Virus record (IMG/VR): IMGVR_UViG_3300008115_000008
Coordinates: 1 to 47,353 of that record
Source of the DNA: a virus
Direction: 5' to 3' (one strand)
Length of the DNA: 47,353 nt
Position numbers and translations under genes: made by a program
Part shown: positions 6,112-12,863 of the stretch, piece by piece
How positions within the stretch are numbered: the stretch's first letter is position 1
How the letters are laid out: every line of letters begins with the position of its first letter
The notes under the pieces: generated by a model
Seen by the model: only the letters and a program-made list of their open reading frames with translations
Told to the model about the DNA's origin: nothing
Databases searched by the model: none

Positions 6112-6434
6112 AGCGCCCGCGCCTATACGTCTCCGGCCCGATGACCGGCAAGCCGCTGCTGAACTTCCCCGCCTTCCACGAAGCGGCGGCCCAGCTGCGC
6201 GCCGCTGGCTTCGAGGTGGTGAACCCCGCCGAGCTCAACCCTGAACCGAACGCGCGGTGGCTCGACTGCATGCGCGCGGATATCAAGGCGCTCGTCGACT
6301 GCGACGGCGTGGCCCTGCTGCCCGGGTGGACGGAAAGCCGCGGCGCGAAGCTCGAGGCCACGATCGCCGAGGGCCTGGGCATGACGCTGTGGGCGGTGCC
6401 CGAGTGGCTGCGCAGCGACGTGAGGGCCGCCTGA
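6108..6434 (+). CDS. DUF4406 (nucleoside 2-deoxyribosyltransferase-like) protein
   Basis: 108 residues from GTG 6108, overlapping the previous stop (GTGA). The family pattern is clear: LYVSGPMTGKPLLNFPAF, then AAGFEVVNPAEL, WLDCMRADIKALVDCDGVALLPGW, SRGAKLEATIAEGLGM. DUF4406 proteins share the fold of nucleoside deoxyribosyltransferases and are frequent in phages; substrate and role are not established. A part in nucleotide handling during infection is plausible. The gene is coupled to the replication gene by TGATG. Confidence 0.85.
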   Translation: MKRPRLYVSGPMTGKPLLNFPAFHEAAAQLRAAGFEVVNPAELNPEPNARWLDCMRADIKALVDCDGVALLPGWTESRGAKLEATIAEGLGMTLWAVPEWLRSDVRAA

Positions 6435-7309
6435 TGCCGACGCGCTACCTGAAGCCGGGCATCCGCGACAGCGAGGCGATCGACCGCCTGAGGCCTGCCG
6501 CCGAGGTGCTCTTCTACCGGCTGCTCGTCACCGTCGACGACTTCGGCCGCGCCGACGCCAGGCCCGCGATGGTGAAGGCGGCATGCTTCCCGATCAAGGC
6601 GGCCGTCGACGCCGCCGGCTGCGCCGAGCTGCTTGACGAGCTGGCCGACGCGGGCCTGCTCGACCTCTACGCCGTCGAGGGCAAACCATACCTGCAGATG
6701 CGGAAGTGGGACAACGCGCCGCGCGCGAAGGAGAGCAAATTCCCACCCCTGCATGACGGATGCACGCGGATGCGCGCAGGTGTATGCAATCCGCGCGCAC
6801 TTCTACCCGTAACCGTAACCGGAACCGGAACCGGAACCGAGAACCGGGAACCGGAAACCGAAACCGCAACCGTGCTTCCGCCGGGGCCGCAAGCGGCACC
6901 CGCCGGCGCCCGGAAGCCGCGGGCAGAGAAGCCGACCGACGCCGCCTGGGATGCCTACACCGGGGCCTTCGTGCAGCGGTACGGCACCGACCCGGTGCGC
7001 AACGCCACCACGAACGCGCAGATGGCGCAGTTCGTCGGCCGCCTCGGCGCCGAGGAGGCGCCCCACGTCGCGGCCTTCTACGTCGGGCACAACGGCGCCT
7101 TCTACGTGCGCGGAGGACACGCCGTCGGCGGGCTACTGAAGGATGCCGAGAAGCTGCGCACCGAGTGGGCCACGCGACGCCAGATCACAGCTACAGCCGC
7201 CCAGCAGGCCGACCGCACGCAGACGAATCTCGACGCCTTCGCGCCGCTGCTGGCGAAGGCGCGGGCCGAACGGGAGCAGCAGGAACAAGGGGCAGAGCAT
7301 GCCGAGTGA
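6434..7309 (+). CDS. Phage replication initiator (winged-helix, O-like)
   Basis: 291 residues. The first 100 form a winged-helix domain of the phage replication-protein type (RYLKPGIRDSEAIDRL, FYRLLVTVDDFGR, FPIKAAVDAA, YLQMRKW). A low-complexity linker (VTVTGTGTGTENREPETET) encoded by AACCG repeats comes next. The C-terminal 100 residues (TDAAWDAYTGAFVQRYG, GGLLKDAEKLRTEWAT) match the usual end of such proteins, thought to contact the helicase loader. Expected role: origin recognition, with the origin in the gene's own repeats as in lambda O. Its end overlaps the next gene by 11 bases. Confidence 0.78.
   Translation: MPTRYLKPGIRDSEAIDRLRPAAEVLFYRLLVTVDDFGRADARPAMVKAACFPIKAAVDAAGCAELLDELADAGLLDLYAVEGKPYLQMRKWDNAPRAKESKFPPLHDGCTRMRAGVCNPRALLPVTVTGTGTGTENREPETETATVLPPGPQAAPAGARKPRAEKPTDAAWDAYTGAFVQRYGTDPVRNATTNAQMAQFVGRLGAEEAPHVAAFYVGHNGAFYVRGGHAVGGLLKDAEKLRTEWATRRQITATAAQQADRTQTNLDAFAPLLAKARAEREQQEQGAEHAE
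6808..6872 (+). repeat. AACCG tandem repeats, candidate replication origin
   Basis: Ten copies of AACCG at 6-7 base spacing in about 65 bases, inside the linker of the replication initiator gene. Lambda-type phages keep their iterons in the same place. The repeats are simple, so they may only encode a flexible linker; both can be true. No AT-rich unwinding stretch is obvious next to them, which weakens the origin call. Confidence 0.45.
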
Positions 7310-7901
7310 GCAACTGATCCAAGCCGTCGCGGTGACGGCAGAGCTGTGCGGGCGCACCTTCTCGCCAGCGGCCGCCGCGGTCTTCGTCGACGACCTGTCG
7401 CGGTATCCCGAGGCGCAGGTGCTGGGCGCGCTGCGCCGCTGCCGGCGCGAGGTGCGCGGGCTGCTGACGGTGCAGGACGTCCTGAGCCGGCTCGACGACG
7501 GCCGCCCTGGCGCCGAGGAGGCCTGGGCCATGATCCCGCAGGACGAGGCCGGCTCGACAGTGTGGACTGATGAAATGGCTGCGGCCTACGGAGTAGCGCG
7601 GCACCTGCTCGCCGAGGGCGATCGCATCGGCGCGCGGATGGCCTTCCGGGAGTCCTACGGCCGGCTCGTGGCTCAGGCCCGCGACGACGGCAAGCCGGTG
7701 CGCTGGTCGCCATCGCTGGGCCACGACCCGGGCGGCCGTGAGGCAGTGCTGCAGGAAGCCGTGCGCCTGGGGCGCCTGAGCATCGCGCACGCTGCCGTCG
7801 AGCTGCTGCCAGGCATCGAAGACCGCCGGCCGGCGCTGTTGGCCGGGCAAGAACGGGTCGCCGCACTGATCGGCGGCCTCGCAACGAAGACCGTCGCATG
7901 A
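7299..7901 (+). CDS. Helicase-loader-like replication protein
   Basis: 200 residues from ATG 7299, after AAGGGGCAGAGC. The N-terminal 75 residues (LIQAVAVTAELCG, FVDDLSRYPEAQVLGALRRCRREVRGLLTVQDVLSRL given in parts: RYPEAQVLGALRRCRREV, LLTVQDVLSRL) look like the helicase loader/inhibitor family (SPP1 G39P, lambda P-type adaptors): a helical domain with a proposed partner-binding surface. The rest is helical with no ATPase motif, so it is not DnaC. It follows the initiator gene with an 11-base overlap, as loader genes usually do. Confidence 0.6.
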   Translation: MPSEQLIQAVAVTAELCGRTFSPAAAAVFVDDLSRYPEAQVLGALRRCRREVRGLLTVQDVLSRLDDGRPGAEEAWAMIPQDEAGSTVWTDEMAAAYGVARHLLAEGDRIGARMAFRESYGRLVAQARDDGKPVRWSPSLGHDPGGREAVLQEAVRLGRLSIAHAAVELLPGIEDRRPALLAGQERVAALIGGLATKTVA

Positions 7902-7921
7902 CGGCAGGAAGGCAACCGACC

Positions 7922-8047
7922 ATGAACCGTAGAACGAAACTGATCCTCGTGATCTTCGCGCTGGCCGCGATCGCCGCCGGCTTTCTCACAGCGCACCCCT
8001 GCGACATCGACGGCAGGCACGATCCTGCCTGCGAGGTGCGGCCGTGA
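7922..8047 (+). CDS. Small membrane-anchored or secreted protein
   Basis: 41 residues: basic start MNRRTKL, one hydrophobic segment (ILVIFALAAIAAGFL), then a short polar tail with two cysteines (HPCDIDGRHDPACEVRP) that could form a disulfide in the periplasm. The start follows GGCAGGAAGG at good distance; an upstream ATG (7898) overlapping the previous stop is possible. The stop TGA overlaps the ATG of the next gene. Function unknown; one-span proteins of this sort often act on the cell envelope. Confidence 0.55.
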   Translation: MNRRTKLILVIFALAAIAAGFLTAHPCDIDGRHDPACEVRP

Positions 8048-8421
8048 TGATGCAAGCCGACCTTTTCGCCGCGCCAGCGTTCACAGATCCGCCGGAGCCG
8101 CGCAAGCTTGCCCGCCGCGGCGCGCCAAGCACGTCTAAGCTGGCCGCCCTCGAGGTGCCGAACTTCGCCGGCGAGCACCATGCCGTCATCCTGCAGGCGC
8201 TGAAGGATCACGGCGCGCGAGGCCTGACCGTGCACGAGATCGCCGCGTACTGCCGGCTGGACGCGCATGCCATCGGCAAGCGCATGAACGAGCTCCGGGC
8301 GGGCAACATCGTCGAGGTGATGCGAGAGCGGGACCGCAGCATGATCCTGTGCGACGTGACCAGGAAAACGCCAAGCGGTCGCCAGGCTCGGGTGTGGGTG
8401 CTGAAGAAGGGGGTAGCCTGA
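8047..8421 (+). CDS. Winged-helix protein, unknown function
   Basis: 124 residues; GTG 8044, ATG 8047 and ATG 8050 are consecutive in-frame starts. The C-terminal 75 residues look like a winged helix: AVILQALKDHGARGLTVHEI, then DAHAIGKRMNELRAGNIVE (recognition helix), then two strands ending KVWVLKK-like (ARVWVLKK). Such proteins in phages resemble small DNA-binding regulators. The N-terminus is a disordered proline-rich stretch. Coupled to both neighbours by ATGA/TGATG overlaps. Confidence 0.7.
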   Translation: MMQADLFAAPAFTDPPEPRKLARRGAPSTSKLAALEVPNFAGEHHAVILQALKDHGARGLTVHEIAAYCRLDAHAIGKRMNELRAGNIVEVMRERDRSMILCDVTRKTPSGRQARVWVLKKGVA

Positions 8422-8516
8422 TGCTCTCCTCGCAGTTCATCCTTCCGCGACGCCGAGCAGATGCCTCGTGCCGCATGACCATCCCACCCCCGCCAATACA
8501 CCGAACTACTGTGTAA
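8421..8516 (+). CDS. Very small ORF, unknown function
   Basis: 31 codons opened by ATG overlapping the upstream stop (TGATG). The product is basic at the N-terminus and proline-rich (TIPPPPIHRTT). It may be a real coupled peptide or only a relic. After it comes the only noticeable AT-rich gap of this operon (8517-8582, with CTATATACC), which could hold a promoter for the next gene. Confidence 0.3.
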   Translation: MLSSQFILPRRRADASCRMTIPPPPIHRTTV

Positions 8517-8582
8517 GACCCTATATACCTCGCAGATCAATGCAATACAGTCGATACCCGACCCTCATCATCCGGAGCAATC

Positions 8583-8993
8583 ATGCCCACCGACACGCCT
8601 GACCTCGTTCTGCCAGCCCTTCCCGCGCTGCCCACATACCCGGCCGAGCCGGGGCCGGCCCGCGACGAGTGGCACCGCCTGGCGCGACTCCACACGGATG
8701 CCGCCAGCGTCCGCGCCCAGCAGGCCCGCGCCGACGCCGAGCAGGCCGTGGCCGAGGCCGGCCAGGCCGCCGCCGCTGCGCAGCGCGCCGCCGCCGACGC
8801 CCTCACCAAGCCCGCATTGGCCGACCCCGCGTACCTCGCGGCGATGCGGCTGCACGCCGAGGCGCTGGGCAAGCTCGCCGCGTCGATGAGCCGCGGCAGC
8901 GAGATCAGCGGCGGAGACGCAGTCATTGCCGCGCACGTCCGCGGCATCGCGCGCGAGCTGGCCGATGCGCCGCCTGCCTCCGGCGCCGCCTGA
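8583..8993 (+). CDS. Alanine-rich helical protein, unknown function
   Basis: 136 residues. Proline-rich first 35, then a long alanine/glutamine coiled coil (about 40-85, with repeated AEQA/AAAAQRAAADA) and a compact helical end (AHVRGIARELADA). No family recognised. RBS CCGGAGCAATC before ATG 8583. The next gene overlaps its end by 26 bases. Confidence 0.6.
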   Translation: MPTDTPDLVLPALPALPTYPAEPGPARDEWHRLARLHTDAASVRAQQARADAEQAVAEAGQAAAAAQRAAADALTKPALADPAYLAAMRLHAEALGKLAASMSRGSEISGGDAVIAAHVRGIARELADAPPASGAA

Positions 8994-9150
8994 GCGCGCG
9001 CCAGACACGCGCGACCTGACCGCATCCGAGGCCCGCATGCTCGCCTGCGCGACGATGCCGCTCGACACCCTGCGCCAGCAGGCGCAGGCTGAGGTGCATG
9101 ACGCGTGGGCGCTGCTGCGGCGCCTCGGCATCCGCTCGCAGGTGCCTTGA
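8968..9150 (+). CDS. Small helical protein upstream of the sigma factor
   Basis: 60 residues. Disordered proline-rich start, then MPLDTLRQQAQAEVHDAWALLRRLGIRSQVP in two helices (the second ends in a basic tip). It is unknown. The stop overlaps the sigma-factor ATG (TGATG), so the two are translated together, which hints at a functional link such as an accessory of the sigma factor; that is inference only. Confidence 0.55.
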   Translation, partial: RRLPPAPPERAPDTRDLTASEARMLACATMPLDTLRQQAQAEVHDAWALLRRLGIRSQVP

Positions 9151-9821
9151 TGGATGCGGCCAGCGCGGCGCTCATGGCCAATCTGCCGATGGTGAGGCGA
9201 ATCGCGCACAAGATGCTCGCGACCCTGCCGGCAAGCGTTGAGATCGACGATCTCATGCAGGCCGGCATGATCGGACTACTGGAGGCCGTGGAGCGTTACG
9301 ACCCAAGCCGCGGCGCATCGCTACAGACATACGCCGAACCGCGAATCGCCGGAGCCATGATGGACATGCTCCGATCGTTCGACGAGGCGCTGCGCAGCGA
9401 CAGGAGCGCGCAGCGGCGAGCGGCGCTGGCGCAGCAGCTTCTCGAGCACCGCCTTGGCCGGGCCGCAACGACGGCGGAGATCGCTGGCGAGATTGGCATG
9501 TCGGTGGAAGGCCTTGACGCTCTGCGATACGCGGCGCCGGCGGCGGCAGCTATGGATGACGCCGACGGCATCGATCTGATTCCGGCATGCCCGCTGGCCA
9601 ATCCAGAGACGTGGCTGGAACTGAAACAGCAGGTGGAAGCAGCAGTCTCGGCATCCGGTCAACTGAGCGAGCGGGAGCAGGCCGTCCTGAGCATGTTCTA
9701 CGACGACGACATGACGCAGGCCGCGATAGCCGAACGGTTCGGAGTCTCAGATTCGCGGATCTGCCAACTGCGGGCCTGCGCGTTGTCCAAGGTCGCCATG
9801 GCGGTGAGACTGGCCGCGTGA
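9150..9821 (+). CDS. Phage-encoded FliA-type sigma factor
   Basis: 223 residues, the length of sigma-28 (FliA/WhiG) proteins. Region 2: LPMVRRIAHKMLATLPASVE, DDLMQAGMIGLLEAVERYDP, then ASLQTYAEPRIAGAMMDMLR, which corresponds to the -10-binding helix. Region 3: AATTAEIAGEIGMSVEGLDAL. Region 4 HTH: LSEREQAVLSMFYDDDMTQ, AAIAERFGVSDSRICQL. It should bind host core RNA polymerase and redirect it, most likely to phage late promoters. FliA-type sequences usually want TAAA-N15-GCCGATAA promoters; I found no convincing copy upstream of the late genes. A truncated group 4 (ECF) factor is excluded by the presence of region 3. Confidence 0.88.
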   Translation: MDAASAALMANLPMVRRIAHKMLATLPASVEIDDLMQAGMIGLLEAVERYDPSRGASLQTYAEPRIAGAMMDMLRSFDEALRSDRSAQRRAALAQQLLEHRLGRAATTAEIAGEIGMSVEGLDALRYAAPAAAAMDDADGIDLIPACPLANPETWLELKQQVEAAVSASGQLSEREQAVLSMFYDDDMTQAAIAERFGVSDSRICQLRACALSKVAMAVRLAA

Positions 9822-10024
9822 TGTCGCGACCGCCGCTCACGACACGCGACAGAGGCCTTGGGCACGCGCTGCGGATCCAGCGCCTGTGCGCGCCGGCCCA
9901 ATGGCGAGCGCAGGTGGACGCGATCGAAGACCCGGCCGAGCGCCAGGTGGCCGAGGACTACCTGCGCGGCATCATCGAACGGATCCGCTTGCTGCGGGCG
10001 CTGCGGGAGAAGGACAGCCAGTGA
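9821..10024 (+). CDS. Small protein between sigma factor and VRR-NUC gene
   Basis: 67 residues starting in TGATG with the sigma factor. Two amphipathic helices (GLGHALRIQRLCAPAQWRAQ, DYLRGIIERIRLLRALREK) and many arginines. The pattern resembles small phage proteins found beside nuclease genes, family not recognised. Its stop overlaps the next gene's GTG by four bases. Confidence 0.65.
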   Translation: MSRPPLTTRDRGLGHALRIQRLCAPAQWRAQVDAIEDPAERQVAEDYLRGIIERIRLLRALREKDSQ

Positions 10025-10464
10025 AGCACTTGGAACATCAGCACCAAGTCGCCCTGATCGCCTGGGCGCACCGCATGCGCCTGCCGCCGGCGGCCGACAT
10101 TCGCCCAGGCGCCACGCTGGGCACCTATCTGCTGGCCCTGCCGATGGGCGGCAAGCGCAACCCGCGCGAGGCTGCGCGACTGAAGGCCGAGGGGGCGAAG
10201 GCCGGCGTGAGCGACCTACTGCTGCCGCTGCGCCGCCAGGGCTTCGGCTCGTTCTGGCTTGAAATGAAGGCGCCCAGGGAGAAGCCGACGCCCGCGCAGC
10301 GCGAGTGGCTCGACCTCATGCGCGAGGCTGGCTACCGGGCCGAGTGGCACGACAGCTGGACGGAAGCGGCGGCCGCGCTGGCGGACTACGTCGGCGTGAA
10401 GCCGCCCGTCTCTACAATCGCCGCGCCGCAACAGCACGAGGAACCCCGATGCAGCGCACCGTGA
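10021..10464 (+). CDS. VRR-NUC domain endonuclease
   Basis: 147 residues from GTG 10021 (GTGA overlap). Motifs of the VRR-NUC branch of the PD-(D/E)XK fold: EHQHQVALIAWA at the N-terminus, GVSDLLLPL (catalytic Asp), FWLEMKAPREKPTPAQREWL (catalytic E-x-K followed by the Q-x-x-W helix) and YRAEWHDSWTEAAAAL. Phage members are thought to act as structure-specific nucleases such as Holliday-junction resolvases before packaging. The C-terminal 25 residues are a disordered extension overlapping the next gene by 16 bases. Confidence 0.88.
   Translation: MKHLEHQHQVALIAWAHRMRLPPAADIRPGATLGTYLLALPMGGKRNPREAARLKAEGAKAGVSDLLLPLRRQGFGSFWLEMKAPREKPTPAQREWLDLMREAGYRAEWHDSWTEAAAALADYVGVKPPVSTIAAPQQHEEPRCSAP
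10413..10418 (+). promoter_or_regulatory. Possible -10 element upstream of the Mor-like gene
   Basis: CTACAATC, holding the hexamer TACAAT, lies 30 bases before ATG 10449; the same octamer recurs before the terminase genes at 14078. There is no good -35 hexamer at 16-18 bases, so an activator would be needed. Weak evidence. Confidence 0.25.
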
Positions 10465-10847
10465 AAGAGCTTGTCGCCGCGATGGGCTACACCGACGCGA
10501 TCGAGCTCTGCCGCGGCTGGGGCGGCCGCGAGCTGGTCGTGCCGATGAAGGTCGCGCCCGATCACCCGCTGGCGCTGCGCCTGGGCCTCGTGGCCGCCGA
10601 GAGCCTCGTGGCCGCCTTCCGAGGCCAGCGCCTGCAGCTGCCCGTCGAGCGCGACGCGCTGCTGGACGAGCGCAACGCCGCGATCGTGGCCGCAGTGAAG
10701 GCCGGCCGCAGCCGCGCTGCCGTAAGCGACGAGTTCGGCGTCAGCAGGCAGACCGTCAACTACCTGCTGCGCCGGGCCGCCGACAGCGAGCCGCCCGCGG
10801 TTGCGGGTGGCAAGGGCGAGCAGCGCGCGGAAGAATTCACGCCATGA
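10449..10847 (+). CDS. Mor/C-family transcription activator
   Basis: 132 residues. The layout matches Mu Mor and C proteins: an N-terminal dimerisation part (MGYTDAIELCRGWGGRELVVP, where the GG-x-x-hydrophobic-P motif is typical) and a C-terminal helix-turn-helix (AAIVAAVKAGRSRAAVSDEF, GVSRQTVNYLLRR). Mor-type proteins activate middle or late promoters with host polymerase. With the sigma factor 600 bases upstream, this phage has two candidate late regulators. The last 20 residues are disordered. ATG is preceded by CACGAGGAACCCCG. The gene is coupled to the holin by ATGA. Confidence 0.75.
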   Translation: MQRTVKELVAAMGYTDAIELCRGWGGRELVVPMKVAPDHPLALRLGLVAAESLVAAFRGQRLQLPVERDALLDERNAAIVAAVKAGRSRAAVSDEFGVSRQTVNYLLRRAADSEPPAVAGGKGEQRAEEFTP

Positions 10848-11062
10848 AGCCAGAGATCATTCCCAACTGGCGCCAGTCTGTGCGCATGCTCAGTGTTCAG
10901 GTGGCAGTCGTCGCTGTAGCCTGGGGCAGCATGCCCGAGGAGTGGCAGCAGGCCGTTCTGTTGGCCGTCGGCGTGCCAGAGCACCGCGTGCCTGCCGTCT
11001 TCGGCATTCTGTTCCTGCTGGGCCGGCTAGTTCGGCAGCCGAAGACCGAGGCGCAGTCATGA
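10844..11062 (+). CDS. Holin
   Basis: 72 residues. Polar start with a tryptophan (MKPEIIPNWRQSVRMLSV), a hydrophobic segment (QVAVVAVAWGSM), a short turn, a second segment (VPAVFGILFLLGRLV) and a polar tail (RQPKTEAQS). The GRLVRQ motif after the last segment is typical of a common proteobacterial phage holin family. It is placed directly before the endolysin, with ATGA overlaps on both sides. Expected role: pores in the inner membrane that time lysis. Confidence 0.8.
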   Translation: MKPEIIPNWRQSVRMLSVQVAVVAVAWGSMPEEWQQAVLLAVGVPEHRVPAVFGILFLLGRLVRQPKTEAQS

Positions 11063-11526
11063 AGCTGTCGGAAAACTTCACCCTCGCCGAGGCCATCCGC
11101 AGTCAAACCGCGGTGCGCCTCGGGTTGGACAACATGCCAGCGCCGGCGACTATCGATCGCATGCGCGAGACGGCCGCGATGATGGAGCGCATCCGCGCGT
11201 TCCTTTCTGCCAGGGCCGGGCGGCCGGTGCCGATCCACGTCTCAAGCTGGTTCCGCAGCCCGCCGGTGAACCGCGCCGTCGGCAGCGGCGACACCAGCCA
11301 CCACGTCACCGGCGACGCTGTCGACTGGGAGGCGCCGTCGATGGGCTCGCTGCTTGAGGTTGCGCGCATGCTGGCGCCGTTCGTCGACGACCTAGGCATC
11401 GGCCAGCTGATCAACGAGTTCCCACCGAGTGGCTGGATCCACACGAGCCGCCTGCAGCCGACTCGCGCAGCGAATCGCATCATCACGATCAAGCGCGCCG
11501 GCACCTTCTCCGGCATCGTGCCGTGA
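11059..11526 (+). CDS. Endolysin, peptidase M15 family
   Basis: 155 residues. Zinc peptidase signature S80-x-H82-x-x-G85-x-A87-x-D89 (SHHVTGDAVD) with the third ligand H128 in SGWIHTS. The N-terminal 15 residues (LSENFTLAEAIRSQTA) are the usual start of M15_3 proteins. It should cut peptide cross-links of peptidoglycan. There is no signal peptide, so export relies on the holin encoded upstream. ATG overlaps the holin stop. Confidence 0.9.
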   Translation: MKLSENFTLAEAIRSQTAVRLGLDNMPAPATIDRMRETAAMMERIRAFLSARAGRPVPIHVSSWFRSPPVNRAVGSGDTSHHVTGDAVDWEAPSMGSLLEVARMLAPFVDDLGIGQLINEFPPSGWIHTSRLQPTRAANRIITIKRAGTFSGIVP

Positions 11527-12056
11527 CCGCGCTGCCGGGCCTGGTGTCCCCCGTCCGGTGGAAGCTGCGCGCCGCGCTGGCGCTGGCCTGGCTGCTGTCG
11601 CTGGCGCTGGTGGCCGCCTGGGGCCTCTGGCAGCAGAGCCGCGCCGAGCGCGCGCATGCCGACGCGATGGCCCAGGCCGCCGAGACGGCCAGGCTTCGCG
11701 AGGAGGCGCTGCACGGCGCCCTGATCGAACAGACCCGCCGCCTTCGCGCGGCAGAGGAGGTGAACCGTGTCGCATCGAACAATCTGGCGGTCGCGCGCCG
11801 CGATGCTGCTGCCGCTGACGCTGCTCGTGCAGGCGTGCTCGACCATGTCGCCGAGCTCGAGGCCCGTGCCGCCGCCGGAGATTCCTGCACTGCCGCCGAT
11901 CGCCAGGCAGCCGGCGCCGCCGCCCGAATGCTCGCCGACCTGCAGCGCCGCGCTGACGAGCGCGCGGGAATCCTGGCTGCATACGCCGACGAAGCCCGAA
12001 TCGCCGGCGAGGCCTGCGAGCGGGCCTACGACTCCCTGAAGGAACCGACGCCATGA
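11523..12056 (+). CDS. i-spanin (Rz-like)
   Basis: 177 residues from GTG 11523 (GTGA overlap). One N-terminal membrane segment (about 16-37, ALALAWLLSLALVAAWGLW) followed by a long periplasmic alanine-rich coiled coil. A second gene lies wholly inside it in another frame, as in lambda Rz/Rz1. It works with the lipoprotein of 11767 to fuse inner and outer membranes at lysis. Two C-terminal cysteines (DSCTAAD and EACERAYD) could make a disulfide. Confidence 0.85.
   Translation: MTALPGLVSPVRWKLRAALALAWLLSLALVAAWGLWQQSRAERAHADAMAQAAETARLREEALHGALIEQTRRLRAAEEVNRVASNNLAVARRDAAAADAARAGVLDHVAELEARAAAGDSCTAADRQAAGAAARMLADLQRRADERAGILAAYADEARIAGEACERAYDSLKEPTP
11767..12039 (+). CDS. o-spanin lipoprotein (Rz1-like), embedded in Rz gene
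   Basis: 90 residues from GTG 11767, preceded by a very strong RBS (GAGGAGGTGAACC). Basic N-terminus, hydrophobic stretch MLLPLTLL and lipobox LVQAC with the lipidated Cys24. The mature part is proline-rich, as in Rz1 proteins (PVPPPEIPALPPIARQPAPP). It would be an outer-membrane lipoprotein that pairs with the i-spanin. It is entirely inside the Rz frame in another reading frame. Confidence 0.85.
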   Translation: MSHRTIWRSRAAMLLPLTLLVQACSTMSPSSRPVPPPEIPALPPIARQPAPPPECSPTCSAALTSARESWLHTPTKPESPARPASGPTTP

Positions 12057-12169
12057 AAACGATCCGCAACACGCTGGCCTCGTGGCTGGAGCGCTTGGCA
12101 GCATGGGTTCGGCCTGAAAACGAAACCAGCGGCGGCGGCGGAGGCGGCGGCCCGCAGCCCGTAAAGTAG
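12053..12169 (+). CDS. Small tryptophan/glycine-rich protein
   Basis: 38 residues; ATG overlaps the spanin stop (ATGA). An amphipathic helix (TIRNTLASWLERLAAWVR) and a glycine run (seven Gly) near the end. Short glycine-tailed proteins of this form are common after lysis genes in proteobacterial phages, with no known function. No alternative start. Confidence 0.55.
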   Translation: MKTIRNTLASWLERLAAWVRPENETSGGGGGGGPQPVK

Positions 12170-12174
12170 GCCGT

Positions 12175-12399
12175 GTGGCTCCGCGAAAGTCGTCACCGCC
12201 TGAGCCAGATTCGCGACTCAGCGATGAAGACAGGCGAGTACTCGCAGACGCGAGCGAGCGACTGCGCGAGCGTGAGCATTGGAGGTGGCTATGGACAATG
12301 ATCGCTCGCGTCAGCAAGTGGGCGCTGGCGTGCATGGCGGGGCTCACGGTCGTGCACGAGTTCGCGCTGCGAGTCTGGCGATCGATTCACGGGCCGTAG
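12175..12399 (+). CDS. Single-span membrane protein of the lysis region
   Basis: 74 residues from GTG 12175. Charged N-terminal helix rich in arginine and glutamate (LSDEDRRVLADASERLRERE), then one membrane segment (about 45-65, SKWALACMAGLTVVHEFAL). It recalls small accessory holin-like or superinfection proteins in lysis clusters. Function not known. The RBS is weak, so the start could be slightly different. Confidence 0.55.
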   Translation: MAPRKSSPPEPDSRLSDEDRRVLADASERLREREHWRWLWTMIARVSKWALACMAGLTVVHEFALRVWRSIHGP

Positions 12400-12410
12400 G
12401 CTGGCTGCAC

Positions 12411-12863
12411 GTGATCGACGACGTCATGCGTCGCTGGGACTGGCTGCCGACGTGCACCCTTTGGGCCTCGCTGCTGATCGTACTGGCGCAGGCTCTAGAC
12501 AGGCGCCCGCCGCTTGAACTGCTGCGGGTATACCCAGCCGAGGCTCGCGCCGGCGAGGTGGTGACCATCTACGCTGAAGTGCTGCGCGATTCGTCGCGGC
12601 ACTGCGAGGTCGACGTGTACCGAAGCCTGCACGATGCCCGCGGCAAGACGTGGGATTACCCGCATGCCCACTTCAGCACCGAAGCTTTCGCAATGACGGA
12701 AAGCAGCACGCCCGGCCGCATGGCGCCGACGTTCGTGCTGCCCGCAACCGCGGCGCCCGGGCCGGCGGGAATAACTACCAGCCTGCGCTATCGCTGCAAC
12801 AAGACCCACGCCCTATGGCCGATCATGCTCACCCACACACTGCCGCTCACGGTACTGCCGTAG
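12411..12863 (+). CDS. Membrane-anchored periplasmic protein, unknown
   Basis: 150 residues from GTG 12411 (ATG 12426 is an alternative). A membrane segment near the start (LPTCTLWASLLIVLAQALD) is followed by a beta-rich outward domain: VYPAEARAGEVVTIYAEVLR, SSRHCEVDVYRSL, TSLRYRCNKTHALWP, with a cysteine pair likely bonded outside the cytoplasm. The arrangement suggests display in the periplasm. I recognise no family, but location in the lysis/late region suggests an envelope role. Confidence 0.6.
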   Translation: MIDDVMRRWDWLPTCTLWASLLIVLAQALDRRPPLELLRVYPAEARAGEVVTIYAEVLRDSSRHCEVDVYRSLHDARGKTWDYPHAHFSTEAFAMTESSTPGRMAPTFVLPATAAPGPAGITTSLRYRCNKTHALWPIMLTHTLPLTVLP

